In this document: positions 38,065-47,935 of the stretch, one piece after another
Position numbering within the stretch: the stretch's first letter is position 1
How the letters are laid out: every line of letters starts with the position of its first letter
Assembly (NCBI GenBank): GCA_004123355.1
Contig: SCHM01000001.1
Location: forward strand, 3,216,001 to 3,280,000
Source of the DNA: Amphirosellinia nigrospora
Lineage: Eukaryota > Ascomycota > Sordariomycetes > Xylariales > Xylariaceae
Reading direction: 5' to 3'
Length of the DNA: 64,000 bases
Translations under genes and position numbers: made by a program
The notes under the pieces: model-generated
The model's input: only the letters and a program-made list of their open reading frames with translations
Told to the model about the DNA's origin: nothing
The model's database searches: none

Positions 38065-38923
38065 ATGCCTCACTTTGGTTTTTCGAAGTCCGACAAACAG
38101 TCCGGCAAGAAGTCTGACAAAGACACCCGCACCCACCGTAGCTCGTCTCGTTCAGATAGGAGAGGAAAGTCGCACCGGGATGCAGGATACTATCTGGACA
38201 GTAATCAGTATGCTGAGTACCAGTATGCTGAGAGCTCTACTCGAAGCAACTACAACCAGGCCTCGTACAGTGCCGGAGACAACTATGTTGCAAACAGCAC
38301 TTGTTACCCGAACACAACCACCAGCACTGGCCAGTACAACGCATACACCCCATCGTCAATGACTGGTACATATTCTTACCAGGCGACCCCCAACACTAGC
38401 CAGTACAACGCATACAATGCAGCGTCAACCACTCGCACCTATGTTAATGAGCCAAGGCCAGCCTCCTTTGATGTGTGAGCCACCTTATTGATACTTGATA
38501 TACCCTCAAGGTTCTCATTTCCATCACTTTATCTCGATGCTAACACTGTAACGTCTTGATAGAGAGCGCCATCGATTTGTTACTGATGGAGGGATTAGCC
38601 CTATAACACACGACTGGTACGTAGTATGACAAGTCCGGGTGGACGTTGACTAACACGTGTTTAGTGGCTGCAGAGGCCGCGATCCAAACGGAGAGTGTCA
38701 ACAGGCAGACACCTGCTGCGCATGGAAGCGTGGCGAGTGCTGCGCGAAGAATTCGGGCGGCGTATCGCCTATTGTAACTACACCTGTGGATTTTGAACCC
38801 AATGACAAGCAACTTCCGTCCTCCCAGAGCCAGAAGAAGACCGGAGTTACCCGGTCGAAGCATGGACATCAACGCCATTGGTCAAAGGACAAGGATTCGA
38901 AGGACAGGGGTCATAGAAGATAG
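38065..38923 (+). CDS. Hypothetical protein with disordered N-terminus and Cys-rich motif
   Basis: Three exons (38065-38474, 38563-38616, 38665-38923) give about 240 residues with intact frame. Splice sites are GTGAGC/TAG and GTACGT/TAG. The N-terminus is Ser/Lys/Arg-rich, followed by Tyr/Asn/Ser/Thr repeats (TGQYNAYTPSS and TSQYNAYNAAS are related units). The second half holds a compact block (RHRFVTDGGISPITHD) and a Cys cluster (CGCRGRDPNGEC then DTCCAWKRGECC), eight Cys in all, then a basic tail. An upstream in-frame Met at 37996 is an alternative start. I do not recognise the family; the Cys cluster could bind metal or form disulfides. This is one of the few genes here without a frameshift. 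Confidence 0.65.
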
Positions 38924-40066
38924 GGGGAGTAGTGCGGCCTCCACAGCTACTTGCTATAGAGACCTTTCGGTAACAAGATTTGGTGATACGGAGAATAATT
39001 GCTTGTGTTCTATTTTAATGGATTAGTTATTTATCCCTGGACAGGACTTACATGGATAGACACGATCAATCCATAGTAGCCAACGAAATTTGTCAAGCGA
39101 CAAAATATAGAACAAAGTCGTTGCGCAAGGCTAATTGAATACACTCCATACAGCTCCAATACTAGTATTTCTGATGTGTAACAGGAGGTCTCATGACGCC
39201 TCATATTGAGTGACTCGTGGCTGCCCATAGATGGCTATCCCTTTGTGCATCGATCATAGCGACGCAGGGATTTTTTTTCATCGAAGTACTGCGCTCAACG
39301 TATCCCTGAAAACTCCGAGATCAAGCTTAAAAGACGAGTCAGTGCCGTAGCTACCCCCACGCTCCCAGCTTCCTGGAATCATCCTCACATCATCAACTTC
39401 AGCACCCAAAACAAAAAAATTCAACTCTATAATCATGAGCGACAACCTACGGACCCACGCCGTACACCTCCCCCTCGGCAACACCAAGCTACGGGGATGT
39501 TGCAGGTACCACCCCAAGTCACCTGGACGATGATCGATTCGTACCGAGCAACTCTACGCCGGTGTTTACGCGCATCAAGTCGTATGAACGTCTGCGGCCA
39601 GTGGTAGATTCAAAGCAGCAGAATCCGGCTCCGAAAACAACAAGCTCCAAGGAAACCGCAAGCGGAAGTTATTCGGATCCCGGTGCCGCGACAGACGCCA
39701 AAGATGTTGGGCACGTCACGTGAGCCCAGGTCATGGCCAGGGTGACAGCAATGGAAAGGGGGCGGGTGCGGATGATAAGACAGGATCTACCTAGGGAGCA
39801 TCAGGGAATGCAGGGCAAATAAGCTCGGGGCCACGAGGGGGGTCAAGCGCCACCGCCCCTGATAAGAAGTTGGCACCAATGATCTCAGTAGACTCAGTAC
39901 AACAAATTGAACGAATTACCAAGGCACTTAAATATGCTGAAGTCCTGCTAGCAGACAGCCACTAGTGTTCTGAGATTTCAATTTAGTAATGTCGTCTATC
40001 ATATCTAACATCAACTCCGTAGAACAGTTCAACTACACGACGGAGAACTGTGAATAATAGTATTAT
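38924..40066. other. Intergenic, coding traces only
   Basis: Around 39420-39830 there is Pro/Ser/Gly-biased sequence with fragmentary open frames, possibly a decayed gene. No assignable feature. Confidence 0.35.
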
Positions 40067-40125
40067 TCCCCCTCACACTTAATTTACGTCGTAAATACCT
40101 GTTCGAGGGAAAGCACAACTTTCCA
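40067..40125 (+). repeat. Left terminal inverted repeat
   Basis: Matches the reverse complement of 41184-41250, with a perfect 28 bp core at 40078-40105. Confidence 0.75.
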
Positions 40126-41183
40126 ATTAAGGAAACGTAAGCGGATTAGGTAGTTCCATTTCATACTGTGGGGACGACCTTTCCTCTATCTCAGGATGTG
40201 TGTCAACGCCTTCACCAACTCGGTCCATATCCCCGCCTCGCCATCTGGTCAACTAGGTACCTAGGTACTGTTAAACGTTGCCCTTTCGTTCGCCTCGTGT
40301 CCCCGCCGCGCTGGTTGTTTCCTACACACCATACCTCGCCCGTCGCCCTCTTGTTTCGTAAACCTGTATCCGGTTCGGCGTGTAGTCTTTGTCTGCGGTA
40401 GTACTACCTAATCTACCACGCCCTCGCCACGCTTCCCCTCCCCTCATGTCTCTCACGGAATCAAAACGACGCCGTTAATACTTCGAGAGTATTAACGGTA
40501 TATATATCCACTTCTACGCGACAATGTCGCAGTGCCTGAACACCAACATAACAATGGCTGCCCAATATCACGCGCAAATTCCTAAGCTCGGCCGTGGTGT
40601 CGTAGATCGGCGGTGCTCTGAGTGCAACAAGCTCCTGTCCGACAACCCCCCTCTGGTGTAGTCGAGGTTGAGTGTCCCGCGCCCCAACAGATCTGGGATA
40701 TTGTCCTAGCCGAGCTTCTCCGGTGTGTGCGACCCCGGCGTTGATGTCGGATACCACGATGTACACGTTGCGTCGGCACTGGCCCAGAATCCAACACAGC
40801 GGCAACCGCAGCTCAGCTCCGTAACCTTGCCCGTCGGTGTCAAGGTGTGTTGGGCACACGGCAGCTTTGGCGCTCGGCCGTCTCTTCACAGCCATACAAT
40901 ACCACCGAACGGTCCTCCGACAGCTATGCTAATGCTATAATGACGGACGCATACCTAGGCGACCTAATACGGCCGAACAAGGTGAACATTAACGACACCG
41001 TTATAAACTGGTTTACGGAAGATATACCCGGTGTGGTGGACCAGTGGGTTCAGACCACGACAGAGACTGTTGGTACAGTTCTTATTCCAACAATGATGGC
41101 GTGGACGCATGCGTCTCAGGCCCTGGCCTTGACGCCCCTGCGGTGCAACGCTTGCGTCCCTCGCCGAGCCGGCGAAACATGAT

Positions 41184-41250
41184 CATTGGAACGTTTTGCT
41201 TTCCCGCGAACAGGTATTTACGACGTAAATTAAGTAAGTGTGAGAGGGAA
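41184..41250 (-). repeat. Right terminal inverted repeat
   Basis: Reverse-complement partner of 40067-40125. It carries a 4 bp insertion (ACTT) relative to the left copy and a few substitutions. Confidence 0.75.
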
Positions 41251-41472
41251 GGCGAAGCTTGAGAAGTTAAGCCGTGACCCTTAAAACTCTAAATAAATTC
41301 TGCAGCCTTCTGGTTGGTCGGAGGAGACTTTGCAAGCTTTTGATTAGTTAAACGTTACTTGAGTAATTAACTATAACGTATTCGTACTAGAAATAGACTG
41401 TATAGCTTATGTACTGTAATAGCGATTGTAGTTACTAGCGGCTACTTTATTTCAATACGAATACGAAACCGG

Positions 41473-41520
41473 CACTACCAGCACTACTAACACTACTAAC
41501 ACCACCACTACTACTACATA
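41473..41520. repeat. Imperfect (ACT)n/(ACC)n simple repeat
   Basis: Triplet-rich stretch dominated by CACTAC and ACTACT units just outside the inverted-repeat element. Confidence 0.7.
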
Positions 41521-41686
41521 CGGTCAGAGATACGCGTTGGAAAACGGCCGGCCAGGGCGAGGGCCGGACCGTTAGGGACGGCGGCCGAGTTCCCCGAGGT
41601 CCAACCCTCCCGGGCGGAGCCCCTCTGGAAGTGTGAATTTACGTAGGGCTGGAGGTCTAGGGAGTAGGAGGTCTAGAAGCGTTACT

Positions 41687-41717
41687 TAAATCGAAGTGCC
41701 AAAAGCACTTCGATTTA
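41687..41717. repeat. Perfect hairpin, 13 bp stem and 5 nt loop
   Basis: TAAATCGAAGTGC is followed by CAAAA and then the exact reverse complement. It stands immediately upstream of the decayed ORF at 41869-42261 and could be a transposon end, or a structure formed in RNA. Confidence 0.8.
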
Positions 41718-41868
41718 CAACGTATTCAAAATACAGACCTTCGCCGGCAAAGCTTTCTATTTTAGTGACGACTTGCTCGGCGCTACACGGTATCTTAATA
41801 GGGTATTATTGCTTGCCTCGTTATATGGTGGTATATGTTCGCCCTAGTGAATGGTTTGTAGTAGGAGA

Positions 41869-42261
41869 TAGCAAGATTACCGCTGTATTCGGGTGCCTAC
41901 CTAGAATTATCTATTTATACGTAGGTCATCTACAGTCCTCAAATCCTCAGATGTGGGATTACCAGCTGGTAAACGAATCGCCTGGCAAGTTGAGCATAAC
42001 GGCGTAGACTTTTCCACCGCCATGCCGTGGGGCCATCTTCTAATCGAATTTATGAAGGAAAGTAAACGTTCCAATTATGATATTGATTGATTCCATGTTC
42101 TTTTAGATAAAGAAACTGGCCTACTTGAGTACTATGGCTGCTATTGTGGTAGTGCTAGGGACTCTGTACTTGAGGTAGGTGATAGACAACGGACGCTTAT
42201 TATCACACGAAGCTCAATATTGGAGGTTGTTTGGGAATTACTCATTCAATACGAGTCATAG
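41869..42261 (+). pseudogene. ORF of unknown family with one in-frame TGA
   Basis: A single frame reads from about 41900 (RSSTVLKSSDVGLPAGKR) through DFSTAMPWGHLLIEFMKES to NYDID, meets TGA at 42088-42090, and then continues FHVLLDKETGLLEYYG ... VVWELLIQY to a TAG at 42259-42261. Only the single stop interrupts it, and TGG to TGA would fit a G-to-A (RIP-type) change. The start is not defined. No domain is recognised; neighbouring repeats suggest an origin in a mobile element, but that is inference. Confidence 0.35.
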
Positions 42262-42545
42262 TTACTTAGAAATAAGGGGAATCTGTTGATCGAAAGGAAC
42301 GCGGTATACTGATAAATGCCCAAAATTCGAAATCTCCGATGTCTCAGGCCTTTTTGAAGTACGAAACTGAAATAAAGCAAAGGAATCTTGGGTTCATATT
42401 TACCCCCGCTATTTTGCCCCTTTTTCTCCTGGGCCAAATATGCCCTCGTAATTCACTCGCACAACTTCTGTGCCAAGTATTGTAGACAAGGAAAGATAAA
42501 AACGAGAATGGGTTAGGACCTCAAAATATCGTCTTATTAACTGGG
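42262..42545. other. Short intergenic stretch
   Basis: Downstream of two convergent coding regions; no further feature seen. Confidence 0.5.
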
Positions 42546-43573
42546 TCAAGCGCTCAAGTCTAGACCCTGGATCCATTTCAGGAACGCCTCCTGCACCTTC
42601 TTCGCCAACACGTCTTCCTGCACTAGACCGTCGGTGCTGGACCCTTGTTCAAAGTCCCTTAATACAAGGGCCTTCTCGAATGCAAGGGCTTTGCGCTTAT
42701 ACGCTTTAGCTTCCACTTGAGACACAGAGGAATACTGGCCATTGTTGTTGTGTACGAAGGTCTGAGAGTTATACGTCGAACCCGAGAAGTCGACGGCTTG
42801 CACAGTTCCATAAGATGTTACATCCACAATTTGTCCTGCCAGAACGGTGCCCGTAGAAATGTAGTATGTGACCTTGGGAAAGATGTTGTATGTCGTGGAA
42901 GGGGCGGCGAGCAATGTGGCTACAGGTGACTTTACCCGTCGTGTCACGGCCGGCCAAGTCCGATGAAGGTGTTGTCTACCCGAAGATTGTTAGTGTTTCC
43001 TCGAGACTGCGAACAGTCGGGCACGAGAGAGAAGCCTACTTGGATCAGGTAGCTTCCAGCTTGAATCTCCTCTAATGCTGAAACCACCATTCACGGGGCC
43101 GTTTTGGCTGGAGGAACTGAAATTAGCTCGCCTGTGGTTGTGAAGTTGAGCAAAGTTCCGGGATTTTGGCCGTCTCCCAAGTTGACTGGCTCGTATTCAG
43201 TAGTAGACACAACGACACCGGTGCCCAAGTTGCTAACAGAAGTTCCACAGATGCCGTAAAATTGCGAGTTGATAATGAAGGTGGTGCTGGAGTTTCCTTG
43301 TGCGCTCGAGATAATGGGCCGTCATCCAAACATTTTGAAGACCTGCGAGGTCGAGCCGGACGACACCTGAGGCAGCGCGCAGAATAGTAGGTAGCTCTGC
43401 GAATTGCCTGACTCGTTGATAATGGTAATCTCGAAGGTGTTGGGAATGGTGCTGAGACCGAGAGTAGTTGAAATGAGAGATTGTAGGGTGATGTATTGGA
43501 AAATATGCCTGACTAAGGATCACTTGTAGTTGTCGAATTTTAGGCAATAGATACGAGGGACAGATTTTGTCAT
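42546..43573 (-). CDS. Hypothetical fungal protein (frameshifted)
   Basis: On the minus strand the protein reads, across frames, TFEITIINESGNSQSY, LLFCALPQVSSG, TTFIINSQFYGICG, VVVSTTEYEPVNLG, then LLAAPSTTYNIFPKVTYYIS, VDVTSYGTVQAVDFSG and FVHNNNGQYSS, and ends with a helical C-terminus (EAKAYKRKALAFEKAL). This beta-rich layout, with a Tyr-rich middle and a charged tail, matches an uncharacterised fungal family I know only as hypothetical proteins. Frame changes lie near 43340, 43095, 43020 and 42960; one of them may be an intron at about 42968-43033. The start at 43573 is a guess, because only an unrealistically short intron-like sequence separates it from the body. Confidence 0.5.
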
Positions 43574-44974
43574 TCTATTTATATTTGGAGGTAGGGCATA
43601 CTTGTGTACTCAGGTAAAAAAACGCGGAACATGTCTTCATATCCCTGGAGCATCATAAACACAGCTCAATCTTGTCATAGAGTGATATTTTGCGAACGCT
43701 ACAAGACTTGCCGAGAGCCCAATTCCTAGGTTCGTACACAATGCTTGCAGTAGGTGACACTTGGCTAGCTCTCTCTCGCACCCCCTCTTGATTTCTTTGT
43801 TGTTTAATTGGCAAACAGTAGACGAAGATGTCAGTACCGCTAATCACGTAATATGGTGGCTAAGATAGAGTTATGACCATGTTCGTTGAGGAACTTTGTA
43901 CATCTTCCCTAAATAGCCTATGTCGTCCAAACAAGGCAAGGAAGCTGGCGGATGGCTAACGAATAGCCTGACGGCTGATGATGCTATACTTCGGCGACTC
44001 GGGGACCTGAGGTACATCTATCTCTAGTGATTGGCTTCGCTGGCATCGTGCATATAATCGTGCATTAATGAGACCGCTGAGATGGAATCCCCCGACTTTG
44101 CATATGGCTGACTAAGCCAACATACTACATTCTCAGGTCATATAATGCGAGCCTGGGAAGTAGCAGTAGTATTTTTTGGTTGAGTGGCTGGAATAGTGCA
44201 TAAGAATACATACGCATGTGGTTTTCCGATTGGATTTAGGTTACCCTTCCTGTCGTCACAGCTAGATCGGGTTTGAATTGGAAGTTGTCGAGGGGTTGTT
44301 GGAATTTTGGTATAGCCTAATTCAGTGCTTGGCCAGCATGCGGCTGATCAAGTTATGTCGTAGTTTGAAGCAGAGTACACTAAGATAGTCAGTCACTCTC
44401 AAATTTTCCACCTCGCAACGCATTTCTCATCCTCCAATAGGCAACTAACCACACTTCGGGAAAGTCACGGAGCACACTGTAAGGATCGGCCTAGTCGCTA
44501 CGTCTCTCGATTGATATGTTTTGTTCTAGGATTCTAATCCTGAAATAGGCTATATAACTAAGGAATGCAAGAGATTGCGAAGATGGGATATACAAGCGCG
44601 AGGTGACGGGTCGATTTGAGCGGAGGGCGACTGATGACATGAGCACCTGAGACCGATGGGCTATCCTAACTAAGTTGATGATAGAATATCCGCGGTATCT
44701 GAGGAATTTATTTTGCCTATTGCCGACAAGATTTCGTAAGGGCTTGCTTTTAATTAAATTGAGGGGCTAGGACTCAGGTAATGGATAAGAATGGCGATCA
44801 GTTGGCCTTATCTATACCACGTCTTAAAAGGAACAGTTACTCAAGACTTATGAGAAATTTATAAAAGTATCCAGAGACTACCTTATTTTTAAACCTAGAA
44901 AGAGCTAACCAAACCACGTTGTTTCGCGATTTTCTAATTTCCTGGACAGAAGTTGATATTCACAATCCGCTACA
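43574..44974. other. Divergent intergenic region
   Basis: It lies between two divergently transcribed genes and probably holds both promoters. No gene, repeat or RNA gene is recognised. Confidence 0.45.
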
Positions 44975-47664
44975 ATGGCAAAACCTTTTGATTGGACCAT
45001 CGAAAGTGTTTCTTGCGATTTTATCGACTCTAACGGCCGGGTCTTCCCTACGACTAATTCTAAGGGCTCGACAGTATCAGGAAGGAAACAAGATATTTGG
45101 ATTCATAGCGGGTCCTCGATAGACGACGGAGTTGACGGTTCCTTCAACCCGATAACTATCAAGGTGCCTCTCGAACATAACGCACAGTATAAGCTCCCTC
45201 TCATAATAGCCCCCTCTATTCAATTTCCGCCAGATTAGAACACCCTTACTGTCGTTGTTCAAGGCCTGTTGGGCGAGGTGCTTGTATTACAAAGCGCGCC
45301 ATTCTTGCCAGGCCCTCCGGATCAGGTAATCGAAACGTTCACAGTCGTCAGCACATTACCTTTCGTGAACTCTTCTAGCACCGGATATAAATTCTGGATT
45401 CCGTATCGCTTAGCTGGTAACTTCACATGGCAGGTACAGGCAGTCTCGCAACCAGGTCAGCGCTCTCTCCGTCAAGGCACAATATGCTGGTTTCTTATTA
45501 ACAAGTCGGATTGTACAGGTATAATAGCGCCATGCCTGACAACCACGAGACTAGAAATGAGCTTTGTCTTAGGTTGTCCTTTGGTCTCAACCAAGGACAG
45601 AAACCTGCTACGACCTAAGATTGATAGCATTCCCTCTCAGCCTGACTTCAACGGAAGGTATCCCGTACTATTACAGCGTTATGCGTTTCCTAACCTGTCT
45701 GATCTGCCACAAGATAACCTGAAAGACTTCAAGGAAGCTCGACGGTGGTATGTCAAGCGTATCGTTGACAATATTTGGCAAATCGGCACAGGTCCTCAAC
45801 CCAAACCGGTCTAGTGAGTATTGCCCTATTCTGTTAGATCTTCTTGTATCAGAGCAAATTGCCATTTCCGAAACTAAGCTCATCTGCACGACAGAGCTTT
45901 CACTGACTGTAGATTTTAGCGATAACAAAGATGGTGCATCTGGGTATGGTACCGGTTCTCTCGGCGGAGTATTCAACTTACACAAGTGGTCTCAGCCAAC
46001 GCTTGGTTACATATTAAACTGCTACGATCTGGCAGCAGTTGTGCAGCTTGGATGCTGTATTGCCTTGGATGAAATTGGAGCAGAATTGATTTCTACCTCG
46101 TGGATTCGTCAAATGCCCTATGGTTATGTCCCAGTAGGCCAGCTCTTCGGATTGACGGGCCTTGTAACAATCCTTTTTACGGCGACCCCGCTGGTGAGCT
46201 ATTCTTGATGCTGGCATTCAAATACAAAAGATTTACTTTGCTAACAACATTTCTAGAGTTCGACTCGAACCCGGAAGTTCTTGATCCGTATAGTCCCAGG
46301 CGATCTGGTTTCGCTAATCATGCTTGGATCGAAGTATATTTCGATGCCCTGGCCCAGGTCCTTGATCTCACCCATGCTTTGTATGTAAATGGGGTAGCAA
46401 CTCCCGAGAAGGGCACAAAGCTTCGTCAAGACTATCTCAATACAAACCAGGACACTAGATTTCCACCTAATTACATCGCTAAAGGAAATGCCATTAATAA
46501 TGTCGGTGGCAAAGGAAATGGTAATTGCTGTAAGCCTCTGCATCCAGACTCCTACCCACTTGAGTCAGTAATTACAGCGGTTGTTAACGTGAATTAGACT
46601 TAAGTCCATTCTTTCGACTTGATCGAGTTGGAGTCTTCGGAACGGACTTTTACAAACCTCCGAATGCTCCTCCTTTTGAGCTTTTCCCCACTGCCGTCAA
46701 ATTTGTAGATGCAATCCCTTACATCTCATTTGGAGAAATATCTGATGGAATGCCCTCAGCGATCGGATCGGAAATGCAGTCGGTTGTCACAAAAGGGACC
46801 AACAGGCCCTTCTCCCTTGGGTTCAGTAACGCGTCGCTTCGACAGAAAAATCTTGTCCTTCTCACTTCACAGGTCTTTGGCGGAGCCATCATCAGTGTCC
46901 TCTACGCACAACTCGACCCCCACAAGGATTTTACGAGACGGAGTCTCGTATTAAGCCTCTACACTGACAGTCCAGATCAGTCGAAGCAGCTTGTCGAAGT
47001 TCGTGTATCCCTCGACATTGAGGTCCACCTGACACATGAATCGGCCGTTGAGTCCCTACTTTCGTTTCTCGACTCCGTTACAGCTAGCCCTTTGATGGAC
47101 ATCTTCAATCGAGCCCCGAAGCCTTTGGGCGACCTATCGCTTTCTACTCCAAGCACTATCACTTGGATACATGGCAACATTTACATCAGGCTAGGACTAC
47201 TACAAACACAAGATCAGAGCACCTACGCACCTCCGGATGATACTAATGGCCCATCGGTTGACCGACATATCTCTCTCTTGGCGGATGCCCTCGAGCAACA
47301 TCTGGCATCTGGGGATACCGACAGCAATTCTGTCCTCCGGCCCACTATCACGACACTCGCACCCTTCCCCAAGCGTCTTTCGAGTACATCGTTCCTAACC
47401 CTTGAGATCCGCCGCAACCTGGATTCGTCTTTGGATCCGGATGATTTCTACGAGGGGAGGGTCATCGGAGATACGTCAGATGCCTCCATCATGTTATGCT
47501 CTGGACCATCGGATAAGGTAGGCCGGATATCATTCGCTGCGCTTGGGAGACCTGGTACAACTACAGTGACTCTCTATCAAGCTCATTATGAGAACTTGAT
47601 GCCAGGTGCTAGCAGTTTTGAAGTAGAGATTTTTGACGATGAAGGTGGAAGCACTGTTTACTAA
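44975..47664 (+). CDS. Large protein with transglutaminase-like Cys/His/Asp arrangement (frameshifted)
   Basis: One gene of about 880 codons. The N-terminal beta-rich part (MAKPFDWTIESVSCDF) runs to an in-frame TAG at 45236-45238, after which the same frame continues (NTLTVVVQGLLGEVLV). The central part has WYVKRIVDNIWQIG, then NCYDLAAVVQL (Cys codon 46020-46022), CNNPFYGDPAG, and after a clean intron (46194-46256) FANHAWIEV (His codon 46319-46321) and QVLDLTHAL. The order Cys, His, Asp is that of transglutaminase-like and papain-fold proteins. A further domain follows (ISFGEISDGMPSAIG to FEVEIFDDEGGSTVY), stop at 47662-47664. Frame changes are near 45790, 46150 and 46583. Catalytic activity is an inference from motif order only; a peptidase or cross-linking role is possible. 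Confidence 0.55.
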
Positions 47665-47935
47665 GTAAGCAGTCAACAGTACTGAAAGCTTTGCCATGAA
47701 TTGAACCGGCGCCAAGGTTCGCCAATTGAAAAATTCAACATGCACGACAAAAATCTTTAGCGAGCCTGGTGAGTGGTCCTTGTACAGAGAGAAGGTCGAG
47801 ATAATTCATCAAAATTCAAGGTTTTAGTTTTTATGGCTTTCTGTTCAAATCTCAAACATTATCATTATCTCAACCAGTCATTCGTATATGAGCTATGCTC
47901 TAGTCCAAGAAAAAAAGATTTCTCAGCACCCCAAC

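Larger units (their letters stand above)
40067..41250. mobile_element. Inverted-repeat-bounded element, class unknown
   Basis: Two terminal inverted repeats of roughly 60-70 bp face each other about 1.06 kb apart. The core of 28 bp is identical (40078-40105 against 41207-41234) and includes a near-palindrome around TTTACGTCGTAAA. The right copy has an extra 4 bp. The interior contains open frames on the plus strand (for example 40847-41182) with no domain I recognise. I could not define a target-site duplication. A non-autonomous DNA transposon is the likeliest reading. Confidence 0.55.

Noticed and set aside
40461-40895. 144-codon minus-strand frame inside the inverted-repeat element
   Set aside because: Arg/His/Ala-rich without domain signs; likely a shadow of GC-rich plus-strand sequence.
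43507-43556. Very short intron (15 bp) that would connect a start at 43573 to the hypothetical gene
   Set aside because: It is below any realistic fungal intron size, so the upstream start was given only as a guess.
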